Below, one piece after another: positions 1 through 7,563 of a stretch of 13,640 nucleotides of DNA. Numbering within the stretch: the first letter of the stretch is position 1; each line of letters opens with the position of its first letter. Source of the stretch: JBDTCS01 sp039923455 (GTDB lineage Bacteria; Bacteroidota; Ignavibacteria; Palsa-1295). A program made the translations under genes and the position numbers. Location: assembly GCA_039923455.1 (NCBI GenBank), contig JBDTCS010000226.1:1-13640 (forward strand), in the 5' to 3' direction. The notes beneath the pieces were generated by a model. That model had not been told where the DNA came from, made no database searches, and worked only from the letters and a program-made list of their open reading frames with translations.

Positions 1-21
1 GAAAGTATGATTTTAGGATCG

Positions 22-2127
22 TTAACTACCAAGTTGTGCGATAAATATGTAGATCGCAACGATAACTGCAACACCCACCCAACACGCGGCGAAACCAAAA
101 ATATCCATCTTTGTTGGCTTCCAGAACTCCCAATTTGAGTTGGGAAAAAGTTTATCCCGCTCCACCAAACCAGGATCATCGATCCTTTTTTGCACTTCGA
201 ATGCATCCTGCTCCTGATCCGCGAGGGCTGGCGTGTGCACTCTTGCGTAAAAAACAGTGAGCGCTGTCTCGCTATTTTTGCGAGTCAAAAGGCTAACGAT
301 GAATAGTACAAAGAAGGGAATAATCAGATCAAAAAGGAAGGAAAGTGTGGAAAGCCCGGCTTTCGTAAATTGCGAAAGATCCACGCCCGTAAGGCTGATA
401 AGCCATAATTGGAAGCGGAAAATGCCTTTGCCCTCGCGTGCCGAATGGATCTCGGCGGGGTTCGTACGAACCACCGTCTCGAAGTAAACACCCACAGGAT
501 CCTCGTGCGAAGTATGGGCGATAAGCTCTCCAACTTTCTTCGCTGTACCGATGCGAACGTCCGATTCCTTCGCTCGTACCATTGTTTGTTCGGTACTCCC
601 CTTCGTCTCAAGCGTCAGACCTTTGTTGTGACGAAGATCGCCGATAGCCGGAATGACATTCGGAACCACGACCGTCACCATGAGTGAAAAAAGCATTTGG
701 AAGACGACCGCTTTCGTGGTCAATCTTCGCCAAAAATAAACCAGCCAAATCGACGGACCAATGATCGTGCCGATCGAAAGAACGTACTTGAATACGACGA
801 AGATATCATCGACGACATACGCAAAACCGATGCCGCCCATCAGCACGATCAAAATAACAAGTCGTCCGATAAATACTTGTGTGCGTTCAGTAGTCTGCGG
901 TCGTAAAGGTAACAAAATATTTTTTGTGAACGCTGCCGACCACTCCAGACTCGAGGAAGCTTTGGACGCCATGTTAGCAGCAAGCACACTCGCGATCATG
1001 AGTCCGACAAATCCGACACCGAGCAAATCCTGCGTCATCGTACCCCAAATGAACGTCGCGTCCGATAGTTGCCCCTGATATAGTGCAACCGCGATGAGAC
1101 CTGTGAGCGCCCATCCGATCATGATGAAGCGCTTCGCGAACGCTCCCGTGATCATACCCATTCGAGCCGCACTATCATCCTTGGCCGCTCCACCAATTGT
1201 AAAACTTCGAGGTGCCAGACCAACTAAATTCACGAGCACCATCGTCAGCACAAAATACCACGTGTACTCACTCGCGACGCCTGTTCCGAAAAGTTGGAAC
1301 ATCGCATCCGGCACGCGGGCATGCAAGCCGCTGAACCCTCCGAGCCGAGAGAGCCCCATCGGTATCAAGATGGTTGAGAGGAAAATAATCATGATACCTT
1401 GCAAGACATCCGTTACTGCCGCCGCGAAGAGTCCTCCCATGATTACATAGGCCGCAGTCACTCCTCCATAAATAAAGTAGAATGTTGTGAGATCGAGATA
1501 GGAGATCGTCCCTTTGATCTCGCCTCGCTTTGATTTGTCATGCAGCGTGCTGAGTTTTGCACTTAGCGAATCAGGCAACGGTTGTGACTTTGCGATTGCT
1601 TCGAGGCGTGTCATTTCTTTGAAGCCATCGACGCTCGCTCGTTCAGCGGTGGTGTATTCTATCGCGGGCTTGACCATCACCGCTTGCATCGTCTTTCCGG
1701 TAATCAAATAGCCGAGTGATGAACCATAGATAGCCGTGAGTAAAAGATAGACGGCGAAAAGCCCGCTCAAGAATTTTGATTCGAACCGGTGTTCGTAGAT
1801 ATCGCCCGGTGCAAGATAGCGGGCCCTGCGCTGCAATATCGAACTGAACCAGTAAAACGGTGTGATAAAGAGTACAATATTCTGAAACCAGACGCCCGAA
1901 AGCCCTTGCCGATAGATCTCTCGCGTGACACCCGCTGCTTGATCGGCAGAGACCATATTGCCGAAGTTCAAAAATCCCATCATCACTTTTCCAAAGCTCC
2001 GATCCGCCTGAAAGAAATCTTTCGTTGATCGTACTTTGCGCTGCATTTTCCGCCCTATCACCACCAATACGGCGAGATAGACCAAAATGATAGCCCAGTC
2101 GATGATGTGTAAGCCTAAAATATGCAT
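22..2127 (-). CDS. Sodium:solute symporter (SSS family) with two large hydrophilic insertions
   Basis: This is an inner-membrane secondary transporter that would import an unidentified solute using the sodium gradient (LeuT-like SSS fold). With the start at 2127 it has 701 residues. TM1 lies at about 5-25. The family signature GGLFAAAVTD is at 231-240. A serine-rich helix at about 386-400 (key residues SSSLEW) corresponds to the TM8 sodium-site helix of vSGLT. The last hydrophobic segment is at about 675-697. Most family members are about 450-600 residues. The excess here lies in a charged segment at about 152-209, a second at about 495-570, and a long polar stretch at about 616-671 before the final helix. 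I chose ATG 2127 because it begins directly before TM1. ATG 2190 would add 21 residues (PEEAKAALARPPP...) and cannot be excluded. The open frame continues to 2412 but then overlaps the divergent gene. No Shine-Dalgarno sequence is visible. The substrate is unknown. Confidence 0.88.
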   Translation of the reverse strand: MHILGLHIIDWAIILVYLAVLVVIGRKMQRKVRSTKDFFQADRSFGKVMMGFLNFGNMVSADQAAGVTREIYRQGLSGVWFQNIVLFITPFYWFSSILQRRARYLAPGDIYEHRFESKFLSGLFAVYLLLTAIYGSSLGYLITGKTMQAVMVKPAIEYTTAERASVDGFKEMTRLEAIAKSQPLPDSLSAKLSTLHDKSKRGEIKGTISYLDLTTFYFIYGGVTAAYVIMGGLFAAAVTDVLQGIMIIFLSTILIPMGLSRLGGFSGLHARVPDAMFQLFGTGVASEYTWYFVLTMVLVNLVGLAPRSFTIGGAAKDDSAARMGMITGAFAKRFIMIGWALTGLIAVALYQGQLSDATFIWGTMTQDLLGVGFVGLMIASVLAANMASKASSSLEWSAAFTKNILLPLRPQTTERTQVFIGRLVILIVLMGGIGFAYVVDDIFVVFKYVLSIGTIIGPSIWLVYFWRRLTTKAVVFQMLFSLMVTVVVPNVIPAIGDLRHNKGLTLETKGSTEQTMVRAKESDVRIGTAKKVGELIAHTSHEDPVGVYFETVVRTNPAEIHSAREGKGIFRFQLWLISLTGVDLSQFTKAGLSTLSFLFDLIIPFFVLFIVSLLTRKNSETALTVFYARVHTPALADQEQDAFEVQKRIDDPGLVERDKLFPNSNWEFWKPTKMDIFGFAACWVGVAVIVAIYIFIAQLGS

Positions 2128-2272
2128 ACCGAAATCTACGAAGTTTTTTGGAGGCGGTCGTGCGAGAGCAGCTTTCGCCTCCTCAGGCATGGGCGGCTTT
2201 GTATCACGGAATCCTATCCGAGCATCTATTGGTTTTGTAGCCGAGGCAATTAATAATCGAAGGCAAAGATCT
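2128..2272. promoter_or_regulatory. Divergent intergenic region between symporter and ferritin-like gene
   Basis: These 145 bases separate two divergent starts and must hold promoters for both genes unless the symporter begins at 2190. I found no clean match to either the sigma-70 or the Bacteroidota TAnnTTTG consensus. The nearest match is TAGATTTC just before ATG 2127 on the minus strand, which lacks a usable upstream TTG. No inverted repeat stands out. Confidence 0.35.
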
Positions 2273-3649
2273 ATGGCACAGGAAATTACGCACGAAGAAC
2301 CCATCTGGACTGGCTCGCCGGAATTGCGTGGAGTAGGTACATCGCTCAAGCAATTTAATTTTCCGAAAGACGCTCGTCGGCTTGGTGCGGACTTCACGGT
2401 CGAGGAGAACACAAAGCGTCTTCTCCGATTTTTCTTGTTCGAGCGTTACGCACTCCGAGCGCTCGCCGGTTGGGCGATGGGCACTCCGGAGTTCGAGGTA
2501 AAAGTTGAATACGGCAGACACATCTATTGGCACGCAGAGGCAGGCATGAAGCTTCGTACCCGGATGACGGAGTTACGCGTGAGCGAGGAAATCACGGACG
2601 CATTTGCTGCGCCTGACATTGCCGAATTCTTTGCGGAGCTTTTGCACTCCGAGACCCCAGCACATTTTCTTTCTGCGATGTATGGAGTATTACTTCCACA
2701 TATCGCAAGAGCATATCGCGAGCATGCATCGCACACCGATCAAGTTGCCGATGCACCGACCGTTCGTTTGATCAAGCAGGTCTTGAGCGATTATGACGAC
2801 ATGATCGGCTGGGGGAATGGTGCCATCGCAGCTTACATTGAGGGTGGATACGAGAAGCGGGAGATCAGTGCTTGGCAGTATCACGTGGAGAAGTTGTTGC
2901 GCTCATTTGGTGGAGTTACCGGGCTTGATCCGAAGGGTCCACGACCTGACCACCTTCGCTCCAATGGACGGCCACCATTTACTCGCTCCATCATCGCAAC
3001 GCGAGACCTGCGCTTTAGCACGTTCGAGCACACGCACGAGTATCACATCGCCGATGAGGGAAAAATAGAATACACCTCCGAGTTTGAACAAACTCGACTC
3101 GCTCTCGTCCGAACGCAGCGAGATGAAATGGATGCCATCGAAACATTCGGCAATGTATTGTATGAGACCGTGAACGTCCCGTTCGGTTTTGATTTTGATT
3201 TGAGTCGAATCATCTGGGATGAAACTCGGCATACCGAACTTGGACATAAGACGATGGAAGCCCTCGGCTATGATCCATTCGATCTGTTGAATAGATTGCT
3301 GGGGATTAAAGTACGTGCAAAGCTTGAGGCAAAATATTCTTTCGCTGAGATTAATCTTTTTGGCGAAGCAAATATTGTGCAGGAGTGCCTCCGTTACTCG
3401 CGGGAAGCATTCGAAAAAGGTGATGACCTTACCGGGCGAGTTTTTGATTATGTGAATGCCGACGAACGCACGCATCTCGCTAAAGGCGTGCGATGGCTTA
3501 AGTATCTATTCGGCACGGATTCTGTTCAAACGATCGAAGACGAAACCAAGAAAGAAGCCGTCCGAAGATTAGTAGAGATGGGAGTTGTTGACCATGAATA
3601 TGCAATGACGATCACCCATCGCGAGTTGGCAAAGATCATAGGCGAGTAA
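2273..3649 (+). CDS. Large helical protein with ferritin-like diiron motifs, function unknown
   Basis: I do not recognise a named function. The 458-residue product has no signal peptide or membrane helix and looks almost wholly alpha-helical. Its C-terminal half carries the residue order of a ferritin-like diiron four-helix bundle. There is an acidic helix around D285/E286/E290, then DETRH (E317-x-x-H320), a helix with E365 and E371, and DERTH (E398-x-x-H401). That is the E / ExxH / E / ExxH pattern that binds two metals in this superfamily. The N-terminal half repeats the theme loosely (E58; H83, H87, E89; E127, H131; D173-D176), suggesting an old, degenerate second bundle. ATG 2273 is preferred because the frame upstream overlaps the symporter leader. 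Only a weak AAGG lies before it. The aminotransferase follows after 96 bases. It could be an oxidase, oxygenase or iron-binding protein; the choice is open. Confidence 0.75.
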   Translation: MAQEITHEEPIWTGSPELRGVGTSLKQFNFPKDARRLGADFTVEENTKRLLRFFLFERYALRALAGWAMGTPEFEVKVEYGRHIYWHAEAGMKLRTRMTELRVSEEITDAFAAPDIAEFFAELLHSETPAHFLSAMYGVLLPHIARAYREHASHTDQVADAPTVRLIKQVLSDYDDMIGWGNGAIAAYIEGGYEKREISAWQYHVEKLLRSFGGVTGLDPKGPRPDHLRSNGRPPFTRSIIATRDLRFSTFEHTHEYHIADEGKIEYTSEFEQTRLALVRTQRDEMDAIETFGNVLYETVNVPFGFDFDLSRIIWDETRHTELGHKTMEALGYDPFDLLNRLLGIKVRAKLEAKYSFAEINLFGEANIVQECLRYSREAFEKGDDLTGRVFDYVNADERTHLAKGVRWLKYLFGTDSVQTIEDETKKEAVRRLVEMGVVDHEYAMTITHRELAKIIGE

Positions 3650-3745
3650 TTTTTTTTCGATCGCACCGACTCCGTTTCATTCCTTGCGTTACTCAAAGTG
3701 CGATATTTGCACGGAGAGATTCATCCATTATTTTCTTCTTTACGA

Positions 3746-5071
3746 ATGCCGAAGGTAGCCGAGACAACGATTCGCGAAACCGTTACTCCTAATTTTTCTG
3801 AAGTCTTTGCTACGCCGCGCGTCTCCAAGATGGCCGGCGGACTTATCGGCTCGGAAATATTGAAGATCGCTGCTGATGTGCGTGCGATGGTTGCGAGCGG
3901 TACAGAAGTTTGCAATTTAACTGTCGGTGATTTCAATCCGCACTACTTCCCTATCCCCGAACTCCTGAAGAAAGGGATCGAGCAAGCGCTCAATGTTGGC
4001 GAGACGAATTATCCACCCTCGGATGGAATGCCCGATCTCCGAAAAAAAGTGAAGGAGTTTTACGAGCGCGAGTTAGGACTTATTTATCCGATTGAATCGA
4101 TCGTGATCACGGGCGGCGCACGTCCAGCCATATACGGGACGTACCGTGCGCTCGTCGAACCACTTGACAAAGTCGTTTATCCGGTGCCGTCTTGGAACAA
4201 TAATCATTACTGCCATTTAACTGGTGCGTTCGGCATGCCGGTAGTTTGCACTGCCGAAGATTCCTTCTTACCAACTCGCGCAAAGCTCGAGCCGGAAATA
4301 TCCGGTGCCAGATTGCTTGCACTCTGCTCACCGCTTAATCCAACAGGTACCGCATTTACGGAAGCGGCACTTGAGGGAATTTGTGATCTGGTGCTTGAGG
4401 AGAATGCTCGACGCGGACCGCAGGGCCGACAGTTGTTCTTGATGTACGATCAGGTGTATTGGATGCTCACATTTGGCGCTACTCGCCACGTGAATCCGGT
4501 GTCGCTTAGGCCCGAAATGGCGAAGTACACAATTTTTGTCGATGGAATTTCCAAAGCGTTTGCTGCAACCGGTATTCGTGTAGGTTGGGCTGTGGCACCA
4601 CCCGATATTGCCCATAGCATGAGTAATATTCTCGGTCACGTCGGAGCGTGGGCTCCGAGAGCTGAACAAGTTGCTACAGCGCATTTGCTTCGCGATGAAG
4701 AGAGCATCGGAATTTATCATAAGCACATGATCGCCGAACTTGAATCGCGTCTCGATTTATTGTACGATGGATTGATTGCGATGCGCGACTCCGGGCATAG
4801 CGTGGATGCGATCACACCGATGGGTGCGATTTATCTCACGGCGAATTTTGGTTTGATCGGAAAAGTCACACCCGAAGGCAAGACGCTCGAGACGAACGAA
4901 GATATTCGAGTTTACCTATTGCACGCAGCAGCACTCGCGATCGTGCCGTTCCAGGCTTTTGGATATCCGGATAATACGGGTTGGTTTAGATTGTCCGTTG
5001 GTGCGGTCTCTGTGAACGAGATCAATGCAATGCTTCCCCGCGTTAAAGCTGCGATCGAACGATTGACGTAA
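3746..5071 (+). CDS. PLP-dependent class I/II aminotransferase
   Basis: This is a cytoplasmic fold-type I aminotransferase that moves an amino group between an amino acid and a 2-oxo acid. It has 441 residues from ATG 3746, slightly longer than the usual 380-400 because of an N-terminal extension of about 30 residues. Key residues are visible in the family order: GGARPA at 123-128 (phosphate-binding loop region), N198 in SPLNPTG, D235 and Y238 in YDQVYW, the Schiff-base lysine K270 in GISKAF, R278 in GIRVGW, and R415 in WFRLSVG, the expected substrate carboxylate ligand. The enzyme therefore looks intact and active. The longer frame begins at GTG 3698. I prefer the ATG, although neither has a clear ribosome binding site. 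The gene follows the ferritin-like gene on the same strand and may be read with it. Substrate specificity (aspartate, aromatic, alanine or other) cannot be told from the sequence alone. Confidence 0.9.
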   Translation: MPKVAETTIRETVTPNFSEVFATPRVSKMAGGLIGSEILKIAADVRAMVASGTEVCNLTVGDFNPHYFPIPELLKKGIEQALNVGETNYPPSDGMPDLRKKVKEFYERELGLIYPIESIVITGGARPAIYGTYRALVEPLDKVVYPVPSWNNNHYCHLTGAFGMPVVCTAEDSFLPTRAKLEPEISGARLLALCSPLNPTGTAFTEAALEGICDLVLEENARRGPQGRQLFLMYDQVYWMLTFGATRHVNPVSLRPEMAKYTIFVDGISKAFAATGIRVGWAVAPPDIAHSMSNILGHVGAWAPRAEQVATAHLLRDEESIGIYHKHMIAELESRLDLLYDGLIAMRDSGHSVDAITPMGAIYLTANFGLIGKVTPEGKTLETNEDIRVYLLHAAALAIVPFQAFGYPDNTGWFRLSVGAVSVNEINAMLPRVKAAIERLT

Positions 5072-5095
5072 AACTTTTGGGTGAAGACTTTTTAG

Positions 5096-6058
5096 TCAAT
5101 ACTTTGCGCTCGCGCGTTTAAGTCTATCATTGATCGCGCGACCGAGACCAAGATTCGGAACCGGCTCTGCGAGTATCAGATCGACATCTAACTTATCAAG
5201 ATCGCGCAGAGCAGCAAAAAGATTTGTAGCGGCCTCGACAAGATCTCCCTTTGGTGAAAGTACTCTTTGGTTGCCATGCGGGATGCCTGCGAGTGGCGTT
5301 GTAAACCGCAATGCGGCAATCCTATCTAAGTCAAATCCTTCAGGTACACCAGTCCCCAATCGAACCGGATGCCTCGGCGCATAATGACTTTCCAAACCTC
5401 CCGGGGCCAGCAAATTTGAGGTGTGCTGTACTTGTATCCTGACCGGCCCGATCACCGATTCGATCGCTTCCTGACTCAAGCCACCAAATCTAAGTATCGT
5501 TGTCTCGCCCTCCACTTCTCCGATTATAGTTGACTCAATTCCAACCGTACAAGGTCCACCATCGAGTACGTAGCTGATTTTGGGGCCGAGTTGATCGAGC
5601 ACATGCTGTGCGGTCGTTGGGCTGATGAATCCGAAAGGATTTGCACTCGGTGCTGCGAGTGGAAACGCGAGCTGAGCCAGCAATTCGAGCGTTAGAGAAT
5701 GATTGGGTACTCGAATCGCGACCGTATCAAGTCCGGATGTCACGATGTCGGGAATGGAATCATGCTTCGGCAATACGAGTGTCAGCGGACCCGGCCAATA
5801 TTTTTCTGCAAGCTGTTCCGCCCATTGAGGGATTTCTCGAACGTAAGCATTCAGCTTTGCGAACGATGCAATGTGGACGATCAAGGGATCAAAGCTTGGG
5901 CGATCTTTGACTTGAAATATTTTTGCGACGGCGAGGGCGTCAAGCGCATTCGCCGCAAGGCCGTACACCGTCTCTGTTGGAATTCCAACGAGTTCGCCGG
6001 TTTCAAGCAACTCCTTCGCTCGAAAAATATCGACTCCCGTTTCTGCCAATTCCTTCAT
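5096..6058 (-). CDS. L-threonylcarbamoyladenylate synthase, Sua5 type
   Basis: This enzyme makes threonylcarbamoyl-AMP from threonine, bicarbonate and ATP, the first step of the t6A37 modification of tRNAs that read ANN codons. The 320-residue length and two-domain layout are those of Sua5 rather than the shorter TsaC/YrdC. The YrdC domain spans about 10-205, with PTETVYGL (27-34), KDRP (51-54), PGPLTLVL (about 89-96), RVPNH (116-120), APSAN (136-140) and the GGPCTVGIESTII stretch (167-179). The linker LAPGGLESHYAP (217-228) matches the conserved Sua5 hinge, which closes over the active site. A smaller C-terminal Sua5 domain ends with GLGRAINDRL. The start lies 15 bases after the stop of the AtuA-like gene, so the two are probably one transcript. 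Its 3' end faces the aminotransferase stop, 24 bases away. No key motif is missing. Confidence 0.95.
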   Translation of the reverse strand: MKELAETGVDIFRAKELLETGELVGIPTETVYGLAANALDALAVAKIFQVKDRPSFDPLIVHIASFAKLNAYVREIPQWAEQLAEKYWPGPLTLVLPKHDSIPDIVTSGLDTVAIRVPNHSLTLELLAQLAFPLAAPSANPFGFISPTTAQHVLDQLGPKISYVLDGGPCTVGIESTIIGEVEGETTILRFGGLSQEAIESVIGPVRIQVQHTSNLLAPGGLESHYAPRHPVRLGTGVPEGFDLDRIAALRFTTPLAGIPHGNQRVLSPKGDLVEAATNLFAALRDLDKLDVDLILAEPVPNLGLGRAINDRLKRASAKY

Positions 6059-6073
6059 GCGAGAAGTACGGGC

Positions 6074-7447
6074 TTAGACTTCCGCGACGATTACTCTTGG
6101 CGTCACGGCTTCCTTTCGAAGCAGCGCAGGCCAATAGGCAACGACATCGCTTGGCTTCGGCCTGCCGCCCGCAAAGCCCGTCACCGATGGAGGCCCGGTG
6201 AGGATCAGTGGCGCTATTTCTTTTCCGAAAGTCGTGATTGCAGCTTTGTCGTGTCCGCGAACAGCGAACTTCACGACAACTTCTTGCACATCATTCGGAT
6301 CGGTCGGCGTCAATGGGCCGTGGCAGCTATTGAATCCGAGATACTCTGTTCGGAATTCATCGTACGTACATCCCAGATTCTTGAGCCTGCCACGAAGAAT
6401 TTTGTCAGCGAGCTGTGCCTTCTCCATAGCGTCCGGCCAAGTGTAGGTGAGATTGCCGATGGCAGAATATCCATCGCTATAGGACATCGACACTTTGTAA
6501 AATTCCGTTGCAGGACGACCTTTAATACCGAAAACGCGAACACGATCTTTGCCGAGATCTTCGAGATGTATCGATGTAAAATCGGCGACGCAATCAGGTG
6601 TGATGTAATCTTGTGGATCACCAATCTCATAGAGCAATTGCTCGGCAACAGTTTGTCTTGTCACCAGACCGCCGGTCTTCGGATGTTTCGTGATGATGAA
6701 CTCACCGTTCGGGTATGCTTCGGCAATCGGAAAACCGATATTGATAAAATCTTTGACCGATTTCCAATCGGCCGAAAAATTTCCTCCCGAAGATTGTGCA
6801 CCACACTCGAGGATGTGCCCGGCAATCGTACCTGCCGAAAGTCTATCCCAATCGTCTGCCTTCCAACCAAATTCGTAAATCATCGGCGCGAGACTTAGTC
6901 CTGTATCGGTCGTACGACCTGTGATCACGATCTGTGCGCCTTGATTCAAGCACTCGACGATTGGCCAAGCACCAAAATACACATTTGCGCTCAGCACCTT
7001 ATCAGCAACCGTCGTCACCGACTCTCCCGTCTCCATATTCTTAAGTTGATGACCCGCTCCGATGAGTTGATCGATTGAACCGAGAATATTATCCTCGAGC
7101 ACGACACCAACTTTGATCTTGATGCCCTTACGACGAGCAACTTCGAAGATCGCATCACGACATCCCTCAGGATTCACACCACCACCATTCGTGATTACTT
7201 TGATATTCTTCTCGACGATGTCGGGAAGAATTGCCTCGATCACATCGACAAGATCTTTCGCATATCCCGCTTTCGGATCGCGCAGCTTCTGCTTTTGCAT
7301 GATCGACATCGTTACCTCTGCGAGATAATCCATCATGAGGTAATCGATCGGCGATTCAGGGCTCGAGCGCTTTACTTGATCGATGGGGGCACGTGGTAGG
7401 TCTCCCCAAAATCCCTGTCCGGAAGCAATGCGGATCTTGTCTTTCAT
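6074..7447 (-). CDS. DUF1446 / acyclic terpene utilisation AtuA-like protein
   Basis: The 457-residue product belongs to the DUF1446 (AtuA) family. AtuA is named from the acyclic terpene (citronellol/geraniol) degradation cluster of Pseudomonas, but its biochemical activity is not settled. Visible family features are an N-terminal SGQGFWGDLP (9-18), a glycine-rich NGGGVNP (87-93), GRTTDTG (177-183), HILECGAQSSGG (211-222) and a late FNSCHG motif. The length fits the core AtuA domain without the extra C-terminal domain of about 100 residues that many homologues carry or encode next door. None of the expected Atu partners (geranyl-CoA carboxylase, citronellyl-CoA dehydrogenase, hydratase) is nearby, so a terpene role is not supported here. 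The gene starts 116 bases from the divergent kinase and probably leads a two-gene operon with the Sua5 gene. No Shine-Dalgarno sequence precedes ATG 7447. Confidence 0.88.
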   Translation of the reverse strand: MKDKIRIASGQGFWGDLPRAPIDQVKRSSPESPIDYLMMDYLAEVTMSIMQKQKLRDPKAGYAKDLVDVIEAILPDIVEKNIKVITNGGGVNPEGCRDAIFEVARRKGIKIKVGVVLEDNILGSIDQLIGAGHQLKNMETGESVTTVADKVLSANVYFGAWPIVECLNQGAQIVITGRTTDTGLSLAPMIYEFGWKADDWDRLSAGTIAGHILECGAQSSGGNFSADWKSVKDFINIGFPIAEAYPNGEFIITKHPKTGGLVTRQTVAEQLLYEIGDPQDYITPDCVADFTSIHLEDLGKDRVRVFGIKGRPATEFYKVSMSYSDGYSAIGNLTYTWPDAMEKAQLADKILRGRLKNLGCTYDEFRTEYLGFNSCHGPLTPTDPNDVQEVVVKFAVRGHDKAAITTFGKEIAPLILTGPPSVTGFAGGRPKPSDVVAYWPALLRKEAVTPRVIVAEV

Positions 7448-7563
7448 ACGTAATTCGAATATGCTGTAAACTTTTTCTCTGTAAATATCGCTCTTTGGAG
7501 TCGAATCAGCGCTGTTAACAAACCGGAGCAGCCTATCGTTGTAAAAAAGGTGTCTCGGAATTC
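7448..7563. promoter_or_regulatory. Divergent intergenic region, AtuA-like gene / PfkB-family kinase
   Basis: These 116 bases must drive both divergent genes. On the minus strand, TTTACA, 16 bases, then CATATT ends shortly before ATG 7447 and resembles a weak sigma-70 promoter. On the plus strand, TATCGTTG lies about 25 bases before ATG 7564, one base off TAnnTTTG, but no TTG sits at the right distance upstream. AAAAAAGG shortly before ATG 7564 could help ribosome binding. All of these are weak matches. Confidence 0.4.

Noticed and set aside
2087..2272. N-terminal extension of the ferritin-like protein from ATG 2087.
   Set aside because: It overlaps the start of the symporter on the other strand, and its translation looks like non-coding sequence. 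ATG 2273 starts a compositionally normal protein.
2128..2412. N-terminal extension of the symporter up to 2412.
   Set aside because: It would overlap the divergent ferritin-like gene, has no membrane or signal features, and the family N-terminus fits 2127 (or at most 2190).
2903..3475. A 190-codon open frame on the minus strand.
   Set aside because: It lies wholly inside the ferritin-like gene on the opposite strand and shows no motif. The sense frame has clear helical and metal-binding patterns.
3650..3745. GATATTTG before the aminotransferase as a Bacteroidota -7 element.
   Set aside because: The first base mismatches the consensus and the nearest upstream TTG is only 15 bases away, so the match is unconvincing.
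5072..5100. Possible terminator GACTTTTTAGTC between the convergent aminotransferase and Sua5 genes.
   Set aside because: The stem has only four base pairs and no proper T run follows, so it is too weak to call.
5699..6898. A 399-codon open frame on the plus strand crossing the AtuA-like/Sua5 junction.
   Set aside because: It is antisense to two well-recognised genes. Its product is rich in arginine, cysteine and histidine with no recognisable domain, as expected from the complement of real coding sequence.
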